Shown: positions 34,566 to 44,194 of the stretch, piece after piece
Layout of the letters: every line of letters starts with the position of its first letter
How positions within the stretch are numbered: the stretch's first letter is position 1
Source: Histoplasma ohiense
Lineage: Eukaryota; Ascomycota; Eurotiomycetes; Onygenales; Ajellomycetaceae
Length of the DNA: 64,000 nucleotides
Assembly (NCBI GenBank): GCA_017607445.1
Contig: JAEVHH010000006.1
Coordinates: 1,674,001 to 1,738,000, forward strand
Direction: 5' to 3'
The notes under the pieces: generated by a model
The model's input: the letters and a program-made list of their open reading frames with translations, nothing else
What the model was told of the DNA's origin: nothing
Databases searched by the model: none
Program-made: the position numbers and the translations under genes

Positions 34566-35900
34566 TGAGTATTGTCTGATGCAGATCATCTGTCAGATGA
34601 TGTTCTCTTCACTGATGAAGCTTTGAGTAGCCACTCACTTGTGAGATGCTAGCTCAGTGAGCTGTATTGACTGAGTTGATTGAGTGAATGATGTAGATAT
34701 CATCACTGTAATCATTGATGCTGACTGTGCTGATGATGATTGCCATTTCTGAGCATCTCTGTGATATCTATTGTCAAGACAGCAGATAGCTGCTAGCTTC
34801 TTTTGAGTTAGATATCTGAGAATGTCATTCATACATCTTGAGATTCACTTCATATTGTGAGAATTGACAGCTCACTGATTTTATATTTATCTGAGTCAGA
34901 ATCTCTTTTTCAATCATTTTATCTGTGAGGATTCTTGTCTCTTCTCAGTTCTGAACAAATTCTGAAATCTCTGAAACAGTATAATTGTACCACTGCTCTG
35001 ATAGCTGAATCTCTGTGATGTCAAGCACTTCACAGAGAGTAGTTACTGTCTTTTCAGTGATCAAAACATTGTATATACTTCTGTTGTTTAATATGATTGC
35101 TCAATCTGTTCTGATGAGCTTCATCTTCAGCATATTAGTCATATTCTTCACTCTCTGAATGTTTGCAATGATCATCTGCTGCACAGTATATAGCTGCAGT
35201 CAGACAATCTGTTTTTCTGATTGAAGAGTGATGAGAATTTATAAATTCTTCTGCTGTTTTGTACTCTCTGTGAAGCTTCTTGACTGACTGATGTTTTTGA
35301 ATTGCAGACTGACTCCACTAGCTCTGTCAGCTGAGGAAGCTGCAGTCTTGACAGAGATAGCTTCAAAGAAAGCAGAGTTTTTCTTCTTCTGTGTAATATC
35401 TGCTCAGATAGTTGACTCTCTCACAGTTGTCTTTGCTGAATTTGACTGTGAATGAGTATTCAGAGCAGCACTCTCTCTCAGAGTTAATGCTGCATTCAGA
35501 TCTGCTGTTACATATATGATGAATTTTTCACAGAAGATTCAGACAAAGTTCTGACTAACTGACAATTTCTTCTTCTCAACTCAGCTATTCAGAGTCTTTG
35601 TCAATCAGATGAAAGTCTTCTGTTTCAGATTCTGTTGCTGTTGAGTCTTCTCAAACTACTTCTACAGCTGAGAGATGACTGTGGGAATGCTGTCACTGAC
35701 TTCTTTGAAAACTGAAGAAGACATTGTAACAGTCTTTCTCTGTCTTTTATCAGTCTTTTCAGTAACAAAATTGATCAGTGACTCTGGTTTCAGTAATTTG
35801 ATATAGACTGTGTCAATGTTCTTGAGTGAATGGAAGGGCATTGAGGGCTCCATGACCACTCAACCTGTGCAGTACACACACATACAGTAATCACAGAGAA
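34566..35900 (-). pseudogene. LINE A-2 ORF1
   Basis: Reverse counterpart of 12976-14590. Pieces are open at 34635-34832 (NDILRYLTQKKLAAICC), 35172-35366 and 35662-35859 (KNIDTVYIKLLKPESLINFVT). The Cys-rich knuckle region is largely missing here compared with A-1: sequence goes from the ILRHLTQ block (about 34830) straight to the KIKSVSCQLSQYE block (about 34860), an internal deletion of about 300 bp. Confidence 0.6.
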
Positions 35901-35988
35901 TGTATGATGATATTGAATGAATTGAAGGGTTAAAATTATACAAAAAACAGTTAGAAAAATGGAAAATTCAAATGTATCTCTACATTTG

Positions 35989-36419
35989 TGTAACAGGCGT
36001 ACTTCGATTAACGATTTGGTACTATTCTAATTACAGATTACGAATTGATTAAGGAAAGAAAGAGAAAAGAAATCAGAAGAAAAGGTCATACAAAGAAGGT
36101 TCTTATAGAGGGAATTTCAGAGTGAAAGAACATTAAGAGCTACACAGAAGAATTGTTAGAAACTATATAAGCACAGAGTGTGGGATGAGAGAATCATTGA
36201 AGACTACATGAAAGAATTGTTAGAGACTACATGAGTGCAGAGCACAGAGCAGAAGAACATTAAAAGTTATATGAAAGAATCATTAGAAACTATATGAGTG
36301 CAGAGCACAGAGTGGAAGAACATTGAGAATTATACAAAATCACAACAGTCAGAAACAAGTGAATGCAGAAGAGAAGTTGATTGTGTAAGTTAATTACTAA
36401 CAGATACTAATCCATCACA
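35989..36419 (-). repeat. G4 3' LTR (431 bp)
   Basis: Reverse LTR, shorter than the reference by 103 bp = one 63-bp tandem unit plus the 40-bp block near aatatcagaagcc. The partner LTR of the same element (60613-61083) lacks only the 63-bp unit. Followed by ttatccccctct, the complement of the polypurine tract. Confidence 0.85.
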
Positions 36420-37077
36420 TTATCCCCCTCTACTGAGATGAGTGAGAACTCATAGATGTTGAGAGTGACAGTGTTCTTCAAGACAGACACAGATTCCCAG
36501 ATTGAATGATTGTATTCTACTCATTTGACAAGATATTCATAGTGATGATGATTGGTTCTATTGTCAAGAATTGCTTTGATTTTCCACTTGAGTTCATTGT
36601 CTTCTTCTACAATGATGAGTGACTGTCAATTGAAGATTCTCTGTGAGAGGAATGGATCCTCAGCTGCAGATTGAAGCAGATTCATATGAAAGACATTGTG
36701 AATATCAGATGAGATGTTGAGTTGATAATTGTGTGTGTCTAGCACTTTCTTCACTGTATATTTGATGTGATGATAATCTAGCATATACAAGAGATAGTCT
36801 GTTCTTATATTCTTGAGATTCAGTCAGACTTTGTCTTCTATATAATATCAGATCACAGAACTTCTTCTGATATTTGCTTGATTCTCATAATCTTACTAAG
36901 CACTGATCATTGAAGTTTCTGTTCATTCACAGACTTTTTTCAACTTGCTCACAATGTTCTCTGCTGTCTGTATGAGGCTGTGAGTGTATGTGGTTTCTTG
37001 AAGAGTCTCAGAGAAGTTCAGAATCTCTAAGTTGTATCTATATAGAAGAAAGAATAAGTTTACATCTTGTAACAGAC
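36420..37077 (-). pseudogene. G4 chromodomain and integrase C-terminus
   Basis: Reverse strand: polypurine tract complement (36420-36432), chromodomain (about 36440-36610), the AAEDPFP-type block (about 36650), then integrase tail to the G5 insertion point. catct at 37073-37077 is the left duplication of G5. Broken frame. Confidence 0.75.
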
Positions 37078-37580
37078 GTACTTCGATTAACGATTTGATA
37101 CTATTCTAATTACAGATTACAAATTGATTAAGAAAAGAAAGAGAAAAGAAATCAGAAGAAAAGATTGTATGAAGAGGGTTCTTATAGAGGGAAATTTGAG
37201 ATGAAAGAATATCAGAAGCCACTTCACAGTGAAGTGTGGAGCAGAAGAATGTTAAAAGCTATACAGAAGAATTGTTAGAAACTATATGAGTGTAAAGTAT
37301 GGGATGAGAGAATCATTGAGAGCTACACAGAAGAATTGTTAGAAACTATATGAGTGTGAAGTGTGGAGTGGAAGAATCATTGAGAGCTATGTGAAAGAAT
37401 TGTTAGAAACTACACAAGCGCGGAGCACAGAGTGGAAGAATGTTAAGAGCTATACAGAAGAATTGTTAGAGACTACATAAGTGCAGAGCATGGAGTGGAA
37501 GAACATCAAGAGTTACACATGATTGCAATGACAGAAGTTGATTGTGTAAGTTAATTACTAACAGATACTAATCTGTCACA
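37078..37580 (-). repeat. G5 3' LTR (503 bp)
   Basis: Reverse LTR from TGTAACAGACG to CTGTCACA. It shares with 49018-49530 and 10596-11107 the shortened segment tgattgcaatgacagaagttgattg, about 21 bp shorter than in other LTRs, which marks a subfamily. Confidence 0.85.
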
Positions 37581-39340
37581 TTATCCCCCTCTATCAGAGT
37601 GAGTGAGGACTCATAGGCATCGAGGGCGGTGGTGTCCTCCAAGGTGGATGCAGGTTCCCAGGTTGGATGATTGTATTCTACCCATTTGATGAGGTATTCA
37701 CAGTGGTGGTGGTTGGTTCTATTGTCAAGAATTGTTTTGATTTCTCACTCAAGTTCATTATCTTCTTCTACAATGATGAGTGGCTGTCAATCAGAGATTC
37801 TCTGTAAGGGGAATGAATCCTCAGCTGCAGGTTGGAGCAGATTCATATGAAAGACATCATGAATATCAGACAGAGTGTCAAGTTGATAATTGTGTGTGCC
37901 TAGCACTTCCTTCACTGTATACTTGATATGATGATAATCTAGTGTATGTGAGAGGTGATCTGTTCTTATGTTCTTGAGATCTAGTCAGACTTTGTCTTCT
38001 ATATGATATTGAATTACAGAACTTCTTCTGATGTTTGTTTGATTCTTGTAATCTTACTGAGTACTGATCATTGAAGCTTCTGCTCATTTACAGACTTTCT
38101 TCAGCTTACTTATGATGTTCTCTGTCATCTGTATGAGACTGCGGGTGTATGTGGTTTCTCAGAGAGTCTCAGAGAAGTTCAGAATCTCTAAGTTGTATTT
38201 ATATAGAAGAAAGAATAAGCTTACATCTGTTGTAGCAGAATCTTGACTATTAATTGCAATCTCAGTATATGACAGCAGATTGCTTCAGTTGTCTTGTGTG
38301 TAATTGCAAAACTTATAGAGGATGTTCTTTACTGTTTATATCATTCTCTCAGTAGCTTCATCAGTCTCTGAGTGATATGCTGTTGATAACTTTCATTTGA
38401 TTCTTAATAATTGACATATATGAGCTCAGAGTGCACTGACAAATTGACTGTCTCTATCTGATACAATGAATAAAGACAGACTATATATACAATAGAATGA
38501 GCTTCTGACAAAGATATCTGCAACTACTTCAGCATTCATCTTATCACAGAGCTGTAGTATTACACTTTTGCTGAGTCAGTTGACAATGACTAGAATATTT
38601 GTAGAATCTCTGCTTTCAGATAGAGAAACTGCAAAATTGATAGCTATATTATATCAAGTTCAGTTGAAGACAGATAGAGGCTTCAGCATCTCTTTTCAGT
38701 ATTCACATCATACTGTCACTGAGCTGCAGCAATCACAGTTGTGTATGAACTGATGTATATCTTTTGACATATCTGATCAGTAGAATTCTCAGACAATGAT
38801 GTTGTACATGATTTCATATTCTGAATGTCTGATCATTGATGAGTCATGAATTTCTTGCATGATTCATATTTGTAAAGATTCTGAATCAGAGATCCATCAT
38901 CTATTTTGAAAGTGTAAGCAGTTGTCATTGTCAATTGAATATGTTGAGATATTCATTCTTGAGTATACATCTGTGGGGAATTGAGGTGCTTTATTTTGTA
39001 TGACTTTGATGATTTGTTGTCAAAATTCATCTGTCTCTGCTGCTAGTCTTCATTGTTCTTTGAGTGAGGGTTCTTGAGCTCAGAACTGATTGATATGTAC
39101 ACAGAGTTCATCTGATTGTGTAGAACTTTCTATAATTGCAGAGTTGATTAACTGATGCTCTTGATGTTTTCATCTGTCATTCAAGTCATCAGATGATATA
39201 TCTTGTTCTCAGCAGAACAGAGCATCTGCAAGAGTGTTCTCTACTTCAGATTGATAATGAATTGTGAATGAAAAACAGCTAAAAAACAATGATCAATGTA
39301 TATATCTCTCAATGAGCTTATGAGTGATTGTGAAGTACTC
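37581..39340 (-). pseudogene. G5 chromodomain and integrase
   Basis: Reverse strand. Polypurine tract complement ttatccccctct, then the chromodomain at about 37600-37780. The piece 37610-37690 (gcatcgagggcggtgg..) has kept CpG and GG and is close to the undecayed state. The integrase tail is open at 37878-38087. The core lies at about 38240-38760, and the zinc-binding part at about 38690-38760 (HNC..CG region, read in reverse). The C-terminal chromodomain would bind modified histones. Broken frame. Confidence 0.75.
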
Positions 39341-40459
39341 TAGATTTTTATGATTGATAACAATCTTGAATCTCTCAACACTCATGAGTTCAGATTCTCA
39401 TTCTTTAAAACATTGTATGATCACTAGAAGCTTCTTATTGTAGATCTTATAATTGCATTCAGTGGGTGACATCTTTTTTGAGATGAAGGCACAAGATTAT
39501 AGAACATCTTCATTGTTATATTGCATCAGTGTCTCATCTACTACATAATCTGAAGTGTCTATTTTGAGAATTGTATGCTTATCTGAATTGAACAATCGCA
39601 GTATTGGGGTGCTTGTGAACATACACTTCAGCTTTTTGAATGCTGTGTCCACTTCATCAGTTCATTGAAATACAGCATCTTTCCAGATCAGATCTGTTAG
39701 TGATCATATGATATTGAAGAAGTTCTTGATAAATCTTCAGTAGAAGTTGACAAACTCTAGAAAACTTCTAGTCTCTTTTACTGAGACTGATGTCTCTCAG
39801 TTGAGAATTGCTTCCACCTTCTTAAAATTCATATATATGTCTTTTTCAGCTTTGATGATGAATTCTAGATAGATTGTAGACTTGATCTCAAAGTTGCATT
39901 TGTCAATGTTCACTTGCAGTTCAGCTTTTTATAGATGATCAAGAACTTGTCATACATGCTTATGATACTCAGTGAATGATTCATTGATGAAGATTAAGAT
40001 ATCATTTATGTATGCTGAGATGATCTCATCAAGCAGATCTCATAGAGCTCAGTTAATGTATTTCTGAAATGTACTCAGAGTGTTCACTAATTCAAAGAGA
40101 GTCACTGTTCATTTGTATAATTCATAACATGTATGAAAGGCAGTTAGCTATTTGTCATCTTCATTAATCCTTATCTTATAGAAGGCTGCAGAGATGTCAA
40201 GTTTTGTAAATCATTTTGCTTTTTCTATCTGTTCAAGTATTTCATTGATGAGTGAGAGAAGGTATCAGTTCTTCTGCATAATCTTGTTGAGTTCTTGATA
40301 GTCAACACAGAATTGTAAGCCTTCTTCTGATTTCTTCACAAACAGTACAGATGCTGCAGTGGATGAGTTGCTAATATGAATAAAGTCTTTGTCTAGTAAT
40401 TCATTGAGTGTTTTTTGTAGAATGAGAAGCTCATTGTATGATATGCTGTAGAGAGAATC
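39341..40459 (-). pseudogene. G5 RNase H and reverse transcriptase
   Basis: Reverse strand. RNase H lies at about 39400-39640, and RT at about 39650-40440. The catalytic box at 40012-40001 reads Y-I-N-D instead of Y-I-D-D, a G-to-A change that alone would abolish activity. FGLVNT-type and LDIS-A-F-Y-K-I-R-I blocks are visible around 40060-40210. Confidence 0.75.
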
Positions 40460-41096
40460 TCAGAGCAGTTGTGAATTCTTACTGTTTTTCTTGATAAGCT
40501 CAATTGTATGATCTATACTGAGTTCTTGGTGAGAGGGAAGCTTTTCAGCTTCTTTCTCATTGAACACATCTGCAAAGTCTTTGTACAATTCAGATAGTTT
40601 CTTGTGTGATTTCTTGAGATCTTTGAGTTCTAACTTTTCTAATACTTTCTTGATATTCATCATGCTAGCAGCAAACACTTGGATGTTCTTCTTCTCATGT
40701 GTTTGATGAGTTAGTAGTTTGTATGCTTCTGCTGATATCTGAGTGGGATCAGTGGTTCTATTGACATTCTTCTTGTAAACACAGTCATCTTCTGGGAAAA
40801 TAAGACAGTGATTGCATGCATTCAACAAGGTTTCAAATTCTGTGAGTCATGATAGACTGAGTATTAGATTGTATTCAAGGTCTTGTATTTCATATGCATA
40901 TACATTCTTTTTCTCATGTTCTTCTACATCAATATTAAATCTTACCATGTTGTAGAAGATGAATCCTCTGAGGCTGTCAAATCCACTGAGCTTACACAGT
41001 TTGAGAAAGAGAATACACTGAAGTTTATGCTTCTCAATCAGCTGAGTGTCTATAAGAGTATAGTGAAGAAAACCACTGTCTATTATTGCTCATACA
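40460..41096 (-). pseudogene. G5 linker and protease, cut by hAT-2
   Basis: The linker is open at 40460-40828 (VLEKLELKDLKK, YKDFADVFNEKEAEKLPSHQ). The protease occupies about 40850-41092 and shows the D-S-G region near 41084 just before the hAT-2 left end. ctcataca (41089-41096) is the left 8-bp duplication of hAT-2. Confidence 0.75.
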
Positions 41097-41590
41097 TAGA
41101 CTGGCCGTGTGACCGTGCATGAGATCATGATCAATTTTAGCATTGGTCCCATTCTTGTATATTTTGATTCTGGTCCCATATATTGTTTTTCAAACCAGTC
41201 ACTTTACACTGTTTGTATTATAGCTCTGGTTCCATTTCACTGTTTATGAGAAATATTTAGATTCTGAATACTGTTCTTACCTTGATTTCTGGGTCACAGT
41301 CCCGTTTGGTCCCATTTTACAAAACAGAACCAAACAAGACCATGACTTACCTATAATTACATAATACATATACCTTTATGCTGAATGATAGCTAATTATG
41401 ATGTGAGCATTACCAAATATCATTATCTTTTTGATGTCACAACAGAAATATCATTATATGTCTGTAGGCATTTTGAAAATTAAAAAACAAAAACAAAAAC
41501 AACAACTGAGAATATTATAAAAAAAAAAAAAAACAAAAATCTTCAGCAAAAAAAAAAATAATGAAAAAAAAAAATAAAAATAAACAAAAC
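41097..41590 (+). promoter_or_regulatory. hAT-2 left terminal and subterminal region
   Basis: No gene. Inverted-repeat end plus GGTCCCA-type motifs (41145-41190, 41300-41345) and A-rich runs (41485-41590). Confidence 0.5.
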
Positions 41591-41975
41591 TCATTTATTC
41601 AATCTATAATTGTCAAAAAAATTACTACTCAATCCTTCAGTGATCTTCATCATCAATCTAATATTCCTCACAGTGAGAATCATTCATTCACAATGAATCA
41701 TAGTCTTAAGATCATCTATGAAATGATTAGTGAGATATTGTTACATCTGTTTTCACATGATATCATACACTCAAAAAGTGTGATCAATGTTGTCTCCATG
41801 GCAACTTGAAGAGCATTGAGGGCAGAATGCTGGAAGTGATACTTCTCCTCATCAATCTCTCAGACAAGACATGCAAATGCAGTCTTGGAGAAAATGAGAT
41901 CCTCAGATTTCTGATAATAACAGATCTCACAGATAGCTTCTACTTTCATATCAGTATCTAGTGTTATCAAAAAGT
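41591..41975 (-). pseudogene. histone H3-like gene in hAT-2 (two exons, two TGA breaks)
   Basis: Same structure as in hAT-1. Exon 1 runs to 41769, the 53-nt intron is 41768-41716, and exon 2 is 41715-41591. It preserves some ancestral residues better: YYQKSEDLIFSKTAF and EIDEEKYHFQHSALNALQ. It has TGA where H3 has the Arg of LVREI, and a second TGA in exon 2 where hAT-1 has Gln (CEQMIL). The 5' end is set where the H3 alignment fades, and no start codon is certain. Two independently decayed copies that agree on the H3 alignment across the same intron make a chance match unlikely. Confidence 0.75.
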
Positions 41976-42775
41976 GTTATTTTGAATTTCATACTCTGCT
42001 TATCCACTTTTTTCATACAAGGGCAGGGGTTGCACACCTCCCACACAGCACAGCAAGCATTGAAATGCTACTCATGATAATGAGCTCAGACTGCTTTCCA
42101 CTCCACCACTTGCTGCTCATATACTGCCTTGCAGAAAGCAGCAGTTGTTGGCATTGCTCTCTGACAAGGAATACTCTTATCACAGACTATTTTTTTCATT
42201 GAGAGAAGGAGGGAGAAATCAGAGAGTGAGGAGAGAGGAATCAGAGAGTGAGAGGGAATGGATACAGAGAATAGACATATAGATTTCAGAGAGAGAAGAA
42301 CAGAGACTTGTGGCAATGAATTTGCTAGATAGAATCAATTAATCAATCAGTATTCATTCACAGAAAACATTGAGATATTCATATTGTTTTTAATAGTTAA
42401 CATACTGCTGCAGAATTATGATGGGTTAGAGAGAGAAGAGAGAAAGAACAAAGAAAAAGAAAAACATGTGTGAATATTAAACTGAAAGATTGTATATACA
42501 AATAATCTCTATAGCAACAAAGAAACATCTCATCTGCATTCAGTCATAATATAACTTGCAGAGTGCATGCAGCATGTGATATCAATAAGTAGCACAAAAA
42601 TGCAAACAGTGTTGCTATGAAATATGTAATTTCTTATAACATATAGAAGTAGATTTTCTTTCTTCTTGAATTCTTTGATATATCTCTGTTCTTCCCATCA
42701 CATTTCTGTGCAGATAGTAACTTATAAAAAGAATATATTATTTTCTCTAGAAATCTTCATCATCACAATTAGAAC
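41976..42775. promoter_or_regulatory. hAT-2 spacer between the divergent accessory genes
   Basis: Counterpart of 3967-4771. The GA-rich tract with the 22-bp doublet is at about 42195-42260. An open reverse frame at 42086-42316 partly runs through this tract and is not kept in hAT-1. No supported gene. Confidence 0.35.
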
Positions 42776-43675
42776 ATGTTTCTCTTCTCTTCTTCTGCTG
42801 AAAACATGTCTGTTCTCCTCTTCAAGGAACATTTGATGGCTCTGCATACCACCAAGGCACACAAATGCCACCATCATCTTGAGAGGGAAGAGAAAGAATC
42901 CTTCAAGTGTGGAGAGGCTGACTGTAAGACACATCATATTGTCTTGAAAAAACTCTGTAATGAAGTAGATTGATAACAATTTTGAGTAACACTTCTGCTG
43001 GAATTTGACTAATATTATGAAAGGAATGATGCTGATGACTCAATGTGTGAGAAGTTGGAGAAGAAAGCAGTGGAGTTGCTCATGCAGCAGCACTGAGATC
43101 AGAAGCACTCATGAGAATGATTTGAAATTAAGATAGAGAGAGAGAGAGCTAAGAAGATGACAGCTGTGAAAAAGCACTGTCAGAAGAAGATTGAAGATAT
43201 GTTTGTCTGCAAGACAAAAAAGCTCAAGCTGATAGATTGTATTTTGAATATATTCATTGATAATGTTTTTTGATAACAATTCTGTTGTCTAATTGATTAG
43301 CAGGCTTCTGAAGAGAATCAGAGCATTGGAGCCTTGTTTAGATCTCATATGCACTCAATGATTCAGAATATTGAGAAGACAGTATTGCTTTCTGAGCACA
43401 CTAATTTGCTTACTGCAGAGATAGAATCTGAGATAGCAGATCAGAAGATACAGAACTTTGAAGCTCAAGTGAATCTGATGAAAAGAGAGAAGAATTCTCT
43501 CTCATCTGAGAAGATAGCTGAGAAGGGTTTTAAGATGATTGTTTCCTCAGATGAGAAGGAGAAGAAGAGGGAGGAGAAGAAAGAGAAGAATTGAATTGTG
43601 AAAAATGAAGAGAAAGAGAAAGAGAAGAAGAAGAAGAAGAAGAAGAAAGTTGAAGAAGAAGAGAAAATGATCTAA
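42776..43675 (+). pseudogene. hAT-2 accessory gene: coiled-coil, Lys/Glu-rich protein
   Basis: Same plan as 4772-5671. It starts MFLFSSSAEN at 42776. The middle block includes CEKLEKKAVELLMQQH, KKHCQKKIEDMF and a run rich in Arg/Glu/Lys. The coiled-coil block includes NIEKTVLLSEHTNLL, and the Lys/Glu tail ends at TAA 43673-43675. The in-frame TGA at 43592-43594 is at the same place as in hAT-1, so it was either inherited or is a real stop. Function unknown. Confidence 0.5.
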
Positions 43676-44194
43676 GAAAAATTTTTTTTTTTTATATGTT
43701 AGTTTTTTAATATTTTTGTTAAATTAATTGTATTATTATCTGTCAGAGATTACAAATTTTTTATTTGATATTTTATGTTATGCAATTCTTTGTTGTGAGA
43801 ATATATTATTGTAGTGATATTATGCTCATGATATATATATATATATATATGTGTATGTATACTGTAAGGTGTGTGTGACTTTACATATAGTATTGGTAAA
43901 CAATGAAAGGTGATAAATTCATACTGTGGAATTGTGATATATTAGAGATAGATAATATATCTAATGAATCAACTTTTTGATACTTATAAACCTTAATAAT
44001 ATTTTTAATATTTTAATTATCATTCTTTTCTATTTTATCATAATTTTGTTGTTGTTTATAAATATATTCTACTAGTGTTCTAACCAATTAGAGTGGGTTA
44101 ATGAAAAGAGAGTAAAAAAAAACTCAACAAATTTCTTAACTTTATTATCCTCAGAATTCATTCCACACATAATTTCTCATCATTTATATTCATC
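43676..44194. other. hAT-2 AT-rich spacer before the transposase
   Basis: Same as 5672-6190, with the (TA)n run at about 43830-43850. No gene seen. Confidence 0.4.
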
